A DNA stretch of 64,000 bases, from the NCBI GenBank assembly GCA_963734725.1, contig CAVTIX010000014.1, positions 271,555 through 335,554 of the forward strand. The letters run 5' to 3'. Under the pieces are notes generated by a model. It was not told where the DNA came from. It was given only the letters and a program-made list of their open reading frames with translations, and did no database searches. The position numbers and the translations under genes are program-made. Below are positions 16,016-24,665 of the stretch, in pieces. The stretch's first letter is position 1. Each line of letters starts with the position of its first letter. Source of the stretch: DASXKD01 sp963734725. Lineage in GTDB: Bacteria; Actinomycetota; Actinomycetes; Streptosporangiales; Streptosporangiaceae.

Positions 16016-17521
16016 TCAGTCGCCATTCCCGCCCCCGCCGCTGCTGCCGCCATCACTTCCACCGCCGTCACCGCCGTCACCGTCGCCCCCGTCACCCGTC
16101 TGGCCGCCCTGCTGGGCGGGCTGGGCAGCGATGGCGACCGTGACGACGGTGCCTGGTGGCAGTGCGCCGCGGGGCTGCACGGTCAGCACGGTGCCAGGCG
16201 GCTGCGCTGGCGTCGGCACCCACGCCAGTCGTGGCCACAGGCCCAGCCTGCGCAGCTCGGCGACCACCACGCCGGCCTGCTGGCCGACCAGGCTGGCGCG
16301 GCTGACCAAGACCATCGGCGGTGATTGCGGCGCAGGGTGGCGAGCGGCGGCGGCGGTGTGCGGCTTGGCCGCGCCGGTCAAGTCGGCCTGCCAGCCGGCC
16401 AATCCGGCTGCGGTCATCGCGGCCGCCACGGCCAGGCCAGCGCCGATCCGTTTCCACGCCGATCGCGGCGGCCGTGCCCCCGGCCGCTGCGGCGCCGGCT
16501 GGCCGCCGAAGGCGGGCCGGCCTGCCTGCGTCGCCTGGGCGCCGATGTCGGACAACGTAGGGAACCGGGGAGAGGGCGGGCCGCCGGACGGCGGCGCCGG
16601 CGAGAACGCGCCCGGCCGGGTGATCTTCCCGGCGGTGTGCGGCTCCTCGCTCGCGTGCTCCCCGGCGTTGTGTAGCCTCCCCGCTGTGTGCAGGTAGCCG
16701 GCTGGGCTCAGTTGCCGGGCCCGCTCGGCCACCTCGCGGGCCGAGCGGGGCCGGTGCCGCGGGTCCTTGGCGGTAAGCGCGGCCACGAGCGCAGCAACCT
16801 CGGCGGGGACGGTCGCTGGCAGCGCCGGGAGTGGGCGCCGCACGTGGGCCTCGGCCACCTGCAGCGCCGGGCCATGGAACGGCGGGGCCCCGGTAAGGCA
16901 CTCGTACCCGACCACGCCCAGCGAATACAAGTCGGACGCCGGTCTGGCCCTCCGCCCGGCAGCCCGTTCCGGCGCGAGGTAGCACGGCGTGCCGACTAGA
17001 ACGCCGGTAGCGGTCGAAGGCGCGCCCGAGGTCACGCTGGCGATGCCGAAATCGGTGATCTTCACCTGACCGTCCGCGGTGATCAGCAGGTTGGCAGGCT
17101 TGATATCCCGGTGCACCAGCCCCGCCGAGTGCGCGGCGTGCAGCCCGTCGCCGACCTGGGCGATCAGGTCCATGGTCTGACCCGGGCCCAGCGGCCCGGC
17201 CGCGAGCACCTGCGCCAGCGAGGGCCCGTCCACCAGTTCCATCACCAGGAACGGCAAGTCCGGGGAATCACCTTCGCCGTAGTCGTACACCTGGGCGACA
17301 CCAGGATGGGACAGCCGCGAGGCATTGCGTGCCTCGGCCCGGAACCTGGCGCGTGCTTCCGGGTCACCAGCGGCACCGGGCCGCAGCACCTTGACCGCGA
17401 CATTCCGCTCCAGCAGCAGGTCGAAGGCCCGCCACACCACGCCCGCCGCACCCGAGGCGACCAGACAGTCCAGGCGGTACCTGCCCGCGAGCGACACGCC
17501 CTGGCAGGCTTCGGACGTCAT
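16016..17521 (-). CDS. Membrane Ser/Thr protein kinase with PASTA domain
   Basis: 501 residues. The kinase domain runs from about 12 to 270 with VAVKVL (ATP lysine), HRDIKPANLL (catalytic loop), ITDFGIA (metal loop) and a GVLVGTPCYLAPE activation segment. The glycine-rich loop is altered: SGAAGVVW stands for GxGGMGxVY. A Pro-rich juxtamembrane linker leads to one membrane helix (IGAGLAVAAAMTAAGLAG, near 365), then one extracellular PASTA-like repeat (ASLVGQQAGVVVAELRRLGL) and a Gly/Asp tail. PASTA kinases sense muropeptides and control wall growth; a single repeat is fewer than PknB. The start at ATG 17521 is at the domain edge. Confidence 0.85.
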   Translation of the reverse strand: MTSEACQGVSLAGRYRLDCLVASGAAGVVWRAFDLLLERNVAVKVLRPGAAGDPEARARFRAEARNASRLSHPGVAQVYDYGEGDSPDLPFLVMELVDGPSLAQVLAAGPLGPGQTMDLIAQVGDGLHAAHSAGLVHRDIKPANLLITADGQVKITDFGIASVTSGAPSTATGVLVGTPCYLAPERAAGRRARPASDLYSLGVVGYECLTGAPPFHGPALQVAEAHVRRPLPALPATVPAEVAALVAALTAKDPRHRPRSAREVAERARQLSPAGYLHTAGRLHNAGEHASEEPHTAGKITRPGAFSPAPPSGGPPSPRFPTLSDIGAQATQAGRPAFGGQPAPQRPGARPPRSAWKRIGAGLAVAAAMTAAGLAGWQADLTGAAKPHTAAAARHPAPQSPPMVLVSRASLVGQQAGVVVAELRRLGLWPRLAWVPTPAQPPGTVLTVQPRGALPPGTVVTVAIAAQPAQQGGQTGDGGDGDGGDGGGSDGGSSGGGGNGD

Positions 17522-17762
17522 GCTGGCCCGCGCCGGCGCGGGAACGGTGAAGATCGCCGCCGGTGCGTGCCAGCCGACGGTTCCTGGCCCGCCGGGCAAA
17601 GATGAAGCATCCCGATGCTCCGATCACAAAGAGGCAGCTACCTAACCTCACGTATCGCCTGGCGGTCTCGTTCAGCGGGGCGCGGGGCGTGGGCCCGTCC
17701 CGGCATGGCATGGTTCATAGACCTGCGCTGTGGGTTCGTGGGAATGACCGAAGGGATCCGCC

Positions 17763-18842
17763 ATGATCGAGCCGTACCAGGCCCTGGGCCTCGTCCCCAC
17801 CATGCGGGGCATCCGGCGCCGCGAGGAGATCAGCACGAACCTCGAGCACCTCTCGCACCTCATCAAGGCCGCGTCGTGGCTGTCGAGCCTGGACCTGCCG
17901 GTGCGGCTGATCGCCGTCCCCGAGGGCGCCTTGCAGGGCTTCAACGACGAGGTACTCGACCTCAACCACGAAGAGTTCGCCCGGGAATGCGCGATCGACA
18001 TCCCGGGCCCGGAGACCGACTACCTCGGGCGGCTGGCCCGGCAGTGGAACGCCTTCGTGATGGCGCAGGCCAAGGCCCGGCACCCAGAGTTCCCGGGGCG
18101 TTTCTTCAACGTCGGGTTCATCCTCAGCCCGGGGGGCGAGGTGATCCTCAGGCATCACAAGGTCGTGCCGCTGCTGCCGGTCGAGCATTCGGTGACCCCG
18201 CACAACGTCTGGGATAAGTGGGTTGAGCTGTACGGGCGCAACCTGGACGCGTTCTATCCGGTCGCCGACACCGAAATCGGCCGGCTGGGCTTCCTGATGG
18301 CCAACGAGGGCTCCTACCCCGAGAATGCGCGGGGCCTGGCGATGAACGGCGCGGAGGTCGTGTACCGGGGCCCCTACCCGCATCCGCACGTCGGCAACGG
18401 CCTGTTCGAGATCCAGAACCGGGCGCGCGCCCTCGACAACAACATGTACCTGATCGCGTGCAACGTCGGCACCTACTACCTGCACACAGACTCCGACGTC
18501 CCGATCGACACGTTCGGCGGGGGCTCCGCGGTGATCGACTATCGCGGGCAGATCGTGGGGCGGCACGACTACAGCGGCGGCTCCTCTTGGGTGGCCGGGA
18601 CCGTCGACATCGATGCGCTCCGCCGGTTCCGCGCGAACGCGCAGTGGGACAACTGGATGAAGGACCTGACCACCGAGCAGTACCAGCTCATTTACGAAGA
18701 GCCGGTCTACCCGAAGAACCTCTATCTTGACCGAGCCCCCTACGGGCACGAGGAGTACCGGCACGAGGTGATCGACCGGCAGGTCGAACTCATGCACGAA
18801 CGGGACATCTGGGTGCGGCCCGGCAAGGACGGCCCCGGCTGA
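17763..18842 (+). CDS. Nitrilase-fold (carbon-nitrogen hydrolase) protein without the catalytic Cys
   Basis: 359 residues of the nitrilase superfamily. Glu54 (VPEGALQG) and Lys133 (RHHKVVPLL) of the Glu-Lys-Cys triad are in place, but the third motif reads GFLMANEGSYPENARG, where the nucleophile position (ICYD in relatives) is Ala180, codon GCC at 18300-18302. The rest of the fold is intact (GGGSAVIDYRGQIVG near 255). The length is normal for amidase or ureidopropionase branches. It may be a pseudoenzyme, a binding protein, or a branch using another residue. ATG 17763 has AAGGGA upstream. It is monocistronic, followed by the IS605 relic. Confidence 0.75.
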   Translation: MIEPYQALGLVPTMRGIRRREEISTNLEHLSHLIKAASWLSSLDLPVRLIAVPEGALQGFNDEVLDLNHEEFARECAIDIPGPETDYLGRLARQWNAFVMAQAKARHPEFPGRFFNVGFILSPGGEVILRHHKVVPLLPVEHSVTPHNVWDKWVELYGRNLDAFYPVADTEIGRLGFLMANEGSYPENARGLAMNGAEVVYRGPYPHPHVGNGLFEIQNRARALDNNMYLIACNVGTYYLHTDSDVPIDTFGGGSAVIDYRGQIVGRHDYSGGSSWVAGTVDIDALRRFRANAQWDNWMKDLTTEQYQLIYEEPVYPKNLYLDRAPYGHEEYRHEVIDRQVELMHERDIWVRPGKDGPG

Positions 18843-18845
18843 AGG

Positions 18846-19094
18846 CTATTGGCCGGTGCTGCGAAGCGGCACCGAGCTGCTCGATTGTCGCCAGGGATCT
18901 GGGCCGCAGGCCTGCGGACATGCTCTGGTTCGCTGCTGAACTTGGCCAGTTCCGCACCGAAGTCTGGGCACGCCCGCATGATCTGCTGTATGCGGTCCAT
19001 GTGACGGGGAGGAATACGTCGTGCCAGTGCTTGGTGACAGAACCAGGTGAACACCACACGAAACATAGTGTCGGCCAGGGCGCAGATATCCCAT
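18846..19094 (-). pseudogene. tnpA: Decayed tnpA (IS200/IS605 Y1 transposase), divergent from tnpB
   Basis: No single frame is intact, but across frames the minus strand spells the N-terminal two thirds of an IS200-type TnpA: RPGRHYVSCGVHLV, then VTKHWHDVF, then RIQQIMRACPDFGAELAKF, then EHV where the HUH motif should follow, then LATIEQLGAASQHR. At least three frame changes are needed. The HUH histidine is lost (HVR instead of HVH), and the part with the catalytic tyrosine is missing, cut off at the nitrilase gene end. The divergent tnpA/tnpB layout is that of IS605 proper. It cannot encode an active transposase. Confidence 0.65.
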
Positions 19095-19114
19095 TATTCA
19101 GTCATTAATTCGAA

Positions 19115-19120
19115 TATACT
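19115..19120 (+). promoter_or_regulatory. -10 element giving a leaderless tnpB transcript
   Basis: TATACT lies 6 nt before the tnpB ATG in an AT-rich patch that is unlike the surrounding DNA. Transcription would start at or next to the A of the ATG, so tnpB may be translated from a leaderless mRNA, which fits the absence of a ribosome site. No clear -35 is seen. Confidence 0.45.
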
Positions 19121-19126
19121 TTCAAC

Positions 19127-20419
19127 ATGTATCTCCGGTACAACTACCGCTTAGATCCGCGGCCACGCCACCAGATCGCCCTCGGCAAGGCGTTCGGCTG
19201 CGCCCGAGTCGTCTTCAACGACGCCTTGGCCGTCCGGGAAGCCGCCTATCAGGCCGGGGAGCCGTACCCGACCGATGCACAGTTGTCAGCCCGGCTAACC
19301 GCCAGCAAGGCCAGGCCGGAGCGGGCATGGCTGACCGAGGTGTCCGCGGTGGTGCTGCAGAACGCCATAGCGGACCTGAACACCGCCTACAGGAACTTCT
19401 TCGCCTCCCGCAACGGCACCCGCACCGGGCCGAAGATGCGCAAGCCCAGGTTCCGGTCCCGCAAGGATCACCGACAGGCCATCCGGTTCACCGCCAACGC
19501 CCGGTTCAAGGTGCTCCCGAACGGGAAGCTGAGGCTGCCCAAAGTGGGGGACGTGCCGGTGCGGTGGTCGCGGCCGTTGCCTTCTGAACCATCCAGCGTG
19601 ACGGTAATCAAGGACGCGGCCGGGCGGTACTTCGCCAGCTTCGTTGTGGAGACCGAGCCTGGCGCGCTCCCCGAAGCGCAGCCAAGGGTCGGCATCGACC
19701 TCGGACTCAAGCACTTCGCCGTCTTGTCGGACGGCCGGAAGATCACGGCACCGCGGTTCCTGCGGCGGGCGGAGAAACGGCTTAACCGCCGGCAGCGCGA
19801 GCTGTCTCGCAAGCTGGAGGGCTCAGCCAACCGGGACAAGGCCCGGGTGAAGGTGGCTTGCGCGCACGCGCGGGTGGCTGATGCCCGGCGGGACTTTCAC
19901 CACCAGTTGTCCACGGCGCTGATCCGCGAGAACCAAGCGGTCGCCGTTGAGGACTTGGCGGTGCACAGACTCGGGCGGACCCGCCTGGCCAAGCCCATCC
20001 ATGACGCCGGGTGGTCCACTTTTGTCGCGATGCTGGGATACAAGGCCCGACTGTATGGCCGGGAGTTCCACCGGATCGGCCGGTTCGAGCCGACCTCGCA
20101 GACGTGTTCAGTGTGCGGGGCCAAAGATGGGCCCAAGCCGTTGCACGTCCGCGCCTGGGAGTGTCAGGGGTGCGGGGCGTGGCTGGACCGGGACGTCAAC
20201 GCGGCGGTCAACGTCGCCAGGGCCGCCGGGCTGGCGGTGACAGCCTGTGGAGCGCAGGTAAGACCGGACGTGGCTCCGGCGCAGCGCGCAACCCCGTTCT
20301 GGGAGGAAGCAGGAACCCACCCGAAGTCACGCCGCAAGGCGGCGGGACAGGCGGGAATCTCCGCCCTTCAAGGCGAAGAGGAAGCCAAACGATCAACCTG
20401 CTGGTTCGGTTCCGGATGA
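19127..20419 (+). CDS. tnpB: TnpB, IS605-family RNA-guided nuclease
   Basis: 430 residues with all parts of an active TnpB: N-terminal wedge region (YRLDPRPRHQIALGKAFGCAR), RuvC-I with Asp191 (GIDLGLKHF), a helical bridge rich in Arg (RRAEKRLNRRQRELSRKL), RuvC-II with Glu275 (VAVEDLAVH), a zinc knuckle (Cys327/330 and 346/349) and RuvC-III with Asp354 or Asp356 (LDRDVNAAVN). TnpB proteins cut DNA next to a short target-adjacent motif, guided by an RNA from the element's right end. The last 20 codons run through that right end, as in ISDra2. The accompanying tnpA is decayed, so this is a stand-alone nuclease gene. Confidence 0.9.
   Translation: MYLRYNYRLDPRPRHQIALGKAFGCARVVFNDALAVREAAYQAGEPYPTDAQLSARLTASKARPERAWLTEVSAVVLQNAIADLNTAYRNFFASRNGTRTGPKMRKPRFRSRKDHRQAIRFTANARFKVLPNGKLRLPKVGDVPVRWSRPLPSEPSSVTVIKDAAGRYFASFVVETEPGALPEAQPRVGIDLGLKHFAVLSDGRKITAPRFLRRAEKRLNRRQRELSRKLEGSANRDKARVKVACAHARVADARRDFHHQLSTALIRENQAVAVEDLAVHRLGRTRLAKPIHDAGWSTFVAMLGYKARLYGREFHRIGRFEPTSQTCSVCGAKDGPKPLHVRAWECQGCGAWLDRDVNAAVNVARAAGLAVTACGAQVRPDVAPAQRATPFWEEAGTHPKSRRKAAGQAGISALQGEEEAKRSTCWFGSG
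20341..20388 (+). ncRNA. Right end/omega-RNA 3' scaffold of the tnpB element
   Basis: Overlaps the tnpB 3' end. It begins GGCGGGACAGGCGGG, holds a small hairpin (CGCC/GGCG around CTTCAA) and ends GGAAGCCAA. In IS605 elements the guide RNA scaffold ends exactly at this boundary and the guide is the flanking DNA. Here the guide would start near 20389 (ACGATCAACCTGCTGG), inside a broken thioesterase gene. The same 48-nt segment recurs at 14335-14382. The 5' limit of the RNA cannot be seen. Confidence 0.6.
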
Positions 20420-20630
20420 CCGGCACGGTGACCCGGGCCGGGCGGACACTCGTCGTCTGCCGCGGTGACGCGTTCGCGACACCGCCACTACGCCGTTCGC
20501 GGTCATGCAGGCCACGCTGACCGCCGTCTACGACCCGGCCCGGCATCCAGAATTGATGGCGCCTCCCCGGCGGCCCGGCCCGCGACCCGGCAGCGAGCGT
20601 GGCCGGGGCGCGAACCGTGGCGTGTCATGA
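20392..20630 (+). pseudogene. C-terminal remnant of a PaaI/hotdog thioesterase
   Basis: Directly after the IS605 right end, INLLVRFRMTGTVTRAGRTL and VVCRGDAFA give the last strands of a PaaI-type hotdog thioesterase; after a frame change near 20485 the sequence goes on with FAVMQATLTAVYDPAR. The first half of the gene is missing, as expected if the element landed in it and a deletion followed. The gap also contains the ribosome site of the ligase gene. Confidence 0.55.
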
Positions 20631-20654
20631 TCGGGGCAAGGCGGAGGGAGTCGC

Positions 20655-22415
20655 ATGCAATACCAGATCGTCGCCGAGGCTTACCGTGACCTGGAGCAGG
20701 CCAGCGGCCGGCTGGCGATGATTGACCGGCTCGCCGCGCTGCTCGCGGCTGCCCCGGCCGAGGTGCTGCCCACGGTCTGCTACCTGTGCCAGGGCCTGAT
20801 CGCGCCGGAGTTCGCCGGGATAGACCTCGGCCTTGCCGAAAAGCTGGCCGTCCGGGCGGTCGCGGCCGCCACCGGCAGTGATACCGGGCAGGTTACCGCC
20901 GCGGTGCAGGAGGCCGGTGACCTTGGCGCGGCCGCCGAGCGGCTGCTGGCGGCGACGGCCGCGGGCCGTCCGGCCAGCCTGGAGGTGGCCGGCGTGGTGG
21001 AGACCTTGCACCAGATCGCGCAGGCCGAAGGGCCGGGGTCGCAGGGCCGCAAGCTGGGCCTGCTGGCAGGCCTGCTCGGCCAGGCCACGCCGCTGGAAGC
21101 GCGTTACCTGCTGCGCCTGGTCACCGGGGGGCTGCGGCTGGGCATCGGCACGCCCACCGTCCTGGACGCGCTCGCGCAGGTGTACGCCGGCGGGCGGGCC
21201 GCGCGGCCGGTGCTGGAACGCGCCTATAACATCTGCTGCGACCTCGGCCTGATCGCCGGCACGCTGGTGAGCGGCGGCGTGGCTGCGGTCGAGCAGATCC
21301 GGGTCCGGCCGGGTAACCCGGTGCGGGCCATGCTCGCCCAGCGGCTGTCCGAGCCGGAGGAGATCCTGGCCAAGCTGAGCGGAGAATGCTCGGCCGAGTA
21401 CAAGTACGACGGCGTCCGGATCCAGGCGCACCGGACCGCCGACGGGGCGATCGAGCTGTTCACCCGGCGGCTGGAGCGCGTGGCCGCTCAGTTCCCCGAT
21501 GTCGTGGCGCTGCTCGAGGCCGGCCTCGGCCCGGCCGAGGCGATCATCGAGGGGGAGGTCGTCGCGTTCGACCCGGCAGCGGGGGAGCTGCGCCCGTTCG
21601 GCGAGGTCATGACCCGGCGGCGCAAGCACGGCATCGCCGAGGCGGTGCTGGACGTGCCGGTGGGCCTGTTCTGCTTCGAGCTGCTGTTCGCCGACGGCCA
21701 GGACCTCACCCAGCTGCCGTATCCGCAGCGGCGGGCGGCGCTGGCGCGGGCGATCACCGTCTCGCCGCAGCTGCGGCTGACCACCGCGGCCGAGGTGGCC
21801 ACCCCGGCCGCCCTGGAGGCGGCCTTCGAGCAGGCGGTCACCGACGGCTGCGAGGGACTGGTCTGCAAGTCGGTCGGCCCGGCCGCGGTCTACCAGGCCG
21901 GCGCCCGCGGCTGGCTATGGATCAAGCTCAAGCGCGACTACCGCACCGAGCTGTCCGACACCGTGGACCTTGTCGTTGTCGGCGCGTTCGCCGGGCGGGG
22001 CCGCCGCGCCGGGGTGTACGGGGCGCTGCTGCTGGCTGCCTACGACCCGGCCGACGAGGTCTACCGCGCGGTGACCAAGTGCGGCACCGGATTCTCCGAC
22101 GCCGAGCTGGCTGCGCTGCCCGACCGGCTGGCGCCCCTGGCTCGCCCGGCCAAGCCGGCCCGGGTCGACGCCCGCCAGCAGCCCGACATCTGGTTCGAGC
22201 CGGGCATGGTGCTGGAGATCCTGAGCGCGGAGCTGACGCTTTCCCCGACCTATACCGCCGCCTGGGGACAGATCAAGGAGGAGGCCGGGCTGGCGATGCG
22301 CTTCCCCCGGTTCACCGGCCGATGGCGCGACGACAAAGACCCGCAGGACGCCACCACCATCCAGGAGCTGATCGATCTGTACCGCGCCGCACAACGAAAG
22401 CCCGCGAGCACCTGA
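20655..22415 (+). CDS. ATP-dependent DNA ligase
   Basis: 586 residues. An N-terminal helical DNA-binding domain (to about 200) is followed by the nucleotidyltransferase core with Lys250 in EYKYDGVRIQAH (motif I, AMP attachment), IIEGEVVAFD (motif III), GLFCFELLFADG (motif IIIa), EGLVCKSVG (motif IV) and WIKLKRDY (motif V), and an OB-fold ending in LSPTYTAAWG. It seals DNA nicks with ATP. The three-domain layout matches archaeal-type ligases found as extra ligases in actinomycetes beside NAD-dependent LigA, not LigD, as no polymerase or nuclease domain is fused. GGAGGG precedes ATG 20655. Confidence 0.9.
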   Translation: MQYQIVAEAYRDLEQASGRLAMIDRLAALLAAAPAEVLPTVCYLCQGLIAPEFAGIDLGLAEKLAVRAVAAATGSDTGQVTAAVQEAGDLGAAAERLLAATAAGRPASLEVAGVVETLHQIAQAEGPGSQGRKLGLLAGLLGQATPLEARYLLRLVTGGLRLGIGTPTVLDALAQVYAGGRAARPVLERAYNICCDLGLIAGTLVSGGVAAVEQIRVRPGNPVRAMLAQRLSEPEEILAKLSGECSAEYKYDGVRIQAHRTADGAIELFTRRLERVAAQFPDVVALLEAGLGPAEAIIEGEVVAFDPAAGELRPFGEVMTRRRKHGIAEAVLDVPVGLFCFELLFADGQDLTQLPYPQRRAALARAITVSPQLRLTTAAEVATPAALEAAFEQAVTDGCEGLVCKSVGPAAVYQAGARGWLWIKLKRDYRTELSDTVDLVVVGAFAGRGRRAGVYGALLLAAYDPADEVYRAVTKCGTGFSDAELAALPDRLAPLARPAKPARVDARQQPDIWFEPGMVLEILSAELTLSPTYTAAWGQIKEEAGLAMRFPRFTGRWRDDKDPQDATTIQELIDLYRAAQRKPAST

Positions 22416-22463
22416 GCCGCCGACGCCGGGCGCGGCAGGTCGGCGGATAGGACGGCATGCAGT

Positions 22464-22481
22464 GACGCCTGTTTCGGCGTC
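22464..22481. terminator. Short hairpin between convergent genes
   Basis: GACGCC-TGTTTC-GGCGTC, six perfect pairs, between the ends of the ligase and DUF2461 genes; could stop transcription from both sides. Confidence 0.4.
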
Positions 22482-22546
22482 CTGGGCGGGCACCGCGCCG
22501 AACCGGCTGGTCTGGCCCAGCATGCCGGGTCAGCCGGTGGTCATCG

Positions 22547-23200
22547 TCAGCGGTTCGCCGGCGATGCCGACTCCGGCCCGACGTTGTCATCCAGCCAGCG
22601 GTGCACCGGCGCCGCGGTGCGCAGGAAGCCCGCTACGTGGTTCCTGGCCTGCCCCGTGTGCAGCCACGGCGCCACCGGCCAGTGCCGCCAGCAGACCAGG
22701 CCCTTGTACCGGAGCAGCTCGATCCGGGGATGGTCGGTGCGGTACCCGCGCGGCGCGCTCTTGAGCGCCTGCGCGCCGCCGACCTCAAGGCCTTCGCCCC
22801 TGAGCTGTGCCACCAGCCGCGCCAGCCGCGCGCCGCTGGTTTCGTCGTTGACCGCCCGGCGGTACCGGTCCAGCTGGGCAGGGGACATGATGTAGTACCC
22901 GACAGCGGCGGTCAGCCCGTCCGCGGCGAACCGCACATAGCCACCACGGTCGAGGCTCGCATAGATCTCGGTCTTGTACGGCGACTTGTCCGCGGCGAAC
23001 CGCACATCGCGGTAGGGGCGCGCGATCCGCCCGGGACCGAACTCGCCGCTGAGCTCGTCGAGCAGCTCGGCCATCGGCCCGCGCACCGACTCCTCGTAGA
23101 CCGCCTTATGCGCGGTCCAGTACGCCTTGTTGTTGTCGGCCTGGAGGCCGCTGAAGAACGCCACAGCCTCGGCCGGCCATCCCGAGAAACCCACAACCAC
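22547..23200 (-). CDS. DUF2461/TIGR02453 family protein
   Basis: 217 residues that follow the family from end to end: an opening FSGWPAEAVAFFSGLQADNNKAYW cut into its parts (FSGW...FF..L..NN...W), KAVYEESVRGPM, then RDVRFAADKSPYKT and a YYIMSP strand, ending with PRGYRTDHPRIELLRYKGL. The family is widespread and its function is unknown; the conserved acidic and basic residues suggest a cytosolic enzyme or nucleic-acid-associated protein. It is monocistronic and convergent with the DNA ligase, which is not enough to link them. Confidence 0.85.
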   Translation of the reverse strand: MVVGFSGWPAEAVAFFSGLQADNNKAYWTAHKAVYEESVRGPMAELLDELSGEFGPGRIARPYRDVRFAADKSPYKTEIYASLDRGGYVRFAADGLTAAVGYYIMSPAQLDRYRRAVNDETSGARLARLVAQLRGEGLEVGGAQALKSAPRGYRTDHPRIELLRYKGLVCWRHWPVAPWLHTGQARNHVAGFLRTAAPVHRWLDDNVGPESASPANR

Positions 23201-23337
23201 ACCTTAGGGCCCGGTCATCAGGCCGCCCGGGACTTTGCCGGTGGCCCGGTCACCGGGCTGTCCGTGGTTGACTCCGGGAGCGGGCCCCGGTTTGATGCTG
23301 CGATCTGACTTTCGAACGGTGCCCCCGGGAGCCAACC

Positions 23338-24624
23338 ATGAGCGAGCGGCCGCTGACGATCCTGTTCATGCCCGAGAGCGCGTACGGGCCGACCAACAAC
23401 TGCATCGGGATCGGTGACGTGCTGCGCCGCCGCGGCCACCGGGTCGTCTTCGCGGCCGAAGCATCGTGGCGCGGGCGGCTGGAGCGCCTTGGCTTCGAGG
23501 AGGATCTCGTCAACCTGGCGCCGCCCAGCACGGACGCGGCGGAGCAGGATGCCGGGCAGTTCTGGAAGGACTTCATCCGCGACACCGCGCCGGAGTTCCG
23601 CAAGCCGACGATCGAACAGCTGGACACCTGGGTGCGGCCGGTCTGGGAGGAGCTGGTCAACGGCGCGCGATACTGCCAGCCACAGCTCACCCAGATCATC
23701 GAGCGCACCCGGCCGGACGTCATCGTCGAAGACAACGTGGTCGGCTTCCCCGCCCTGGTCACCGCGGGCGTGCCGTTTGTCCGCATCGTGTCGTGCAATC
23801 CACTAGAGATCTCCGATCCGCAGATACCGCCGGCCTTCTCCGGCTACCCGGCCGCGAACCCGGCCGGCTGGCAGGCGTTCCGCGACGAGTACGCGCGGGT
23901 GCACCGGCCGCTGTGGGCGGAATTCAACGAGTGGGTCATCGAGCAGGGCGCACCACCGCTGCCCGACCTGGAGTTCATCCACCAAGGGGCGGTCAACCTG
24001 TACGTCTATCCCGAGCTGGCCGACTACCGGCGCGCCCGGCCCCTGGCGCCGTCGTGGCGCCGGCTGGAATCCTCGGTGCGGCAGACCGACGAGAAGTTCG
24101 CCCCGCCGCAGGCCCTGGCCGCCGGTGACGGCCCGCTCATCTACTTCTCGCTCGGCTCCCTCGGGTCGGCCGACGTGGAGCTCATGCGGCGGGTGATCGG
24201 CTGCCTGGCCGCGACGCCGTACCGCTATATCGTGTCCAAGGGGCCGCTGCACGAGGAGATCGAACTGGCGCCGAACATGGCCGGCGCCGAGTTCCTGCCG
24301 CAGACGTCGGTCATCCCGCTCTGCGAGCTGGTGATCACCCACGGCGGGAACAACACCGTCACCGAGTGCCTGCACTACGGCAAGCCGATGGTCGTGCTGC
24401 CGCTGTTCTGGGACCAGTACGACAACGCGCAGCGCATGCACGAACTGGGCCTGGGCGTCCGCCTCGGCGCCTACGAGTTCGCCGACAACGAGCTGCACGG
24501 CGCGCTGGATCGCCTGCTCACCGACACCGCGCTGCACCGCAGGCTGGCCGGCGCGGCGGCCACGATCCAGGAGCACGACGGCCTGCGCAAGGCCGCCGGC
24601 CTGATCCAGCAGGCAGCAGGGTAG
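23338..24624 (+). CDS. GT1 (UGT/MGT-type) glycosyltransferase
   Basis: 428 residues with a two-Rossmann GT-B fold. The C-terminal donor-binding signature is clear: FLPQTSVIPLCELVITHGG, NNTVTECLHYGKPMVVLP and FWDQYDNAQR. The N-terminal acceptor half starts ILFMPESAYGPTNNCIGIGD. Such enzymes move a sugar from a nucleotide donor to a small hydrophobic acceptor such as a phenol or macrolide. It precedes the acyl-CoA synthetase by 41 nt on the same strand, so both are likely one transcript. A link to the aromatic operon 3 kb downstream is possible but is inferred only from position. Confidence 0.85.
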   Translation: MSERPLTILFMPESAYGPTNNCIGIGDVLRRRGHRVVFAAEASWRGRLERLGFEEDLVNLAPPSTDAAEQDAGQFWKDFIRDTAPEFRKPTIEQLDTWVRPVWEELVNGARYCQPQLTQIIERTRPDVIVEDNVVGFPALVTAGVPFVRIVSCNPLEISDPQIPPAFSGYPAANPAGWQAFRDEYARVHRPLWAEFNEWVIEQGAPPLPDLEFIHQGAVNLYVYPELADYRRARPLAPSWRRLESSVRQTDEKFAPPQALAAGDGPLIYFSLGSLGSADVELMRRVIGCLAATPYRYIVSKGPLHEEIELAPNMAGAEFLPQTSVIPLCELVITHGGNNTVTECLHYGKPMVVLPLFWDQYDNAQRMHELGLGVRLGAYEFADNELHGALDRLLTDTALHRRLAGAAATIQEHDGLRKAAGLIQQAAG

Positions 24625-24665
24625 GCGGTTACCATCGGGTAGCCGGGCAGAGCAGGAGGACGAGC

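Noticed and set aside
17715..18797. 360-codon minus-strand frame
   Set aside because: Antisense to the nitrilase-fold gene, whose motifs are clear.
20011..20520. Plus-strand frame of 169 codons over the end of tnpB
   Set aside because: Most of it is a shifted reading of tnpB; only its last part reads the thioesterase remnant, which is annotated separately.
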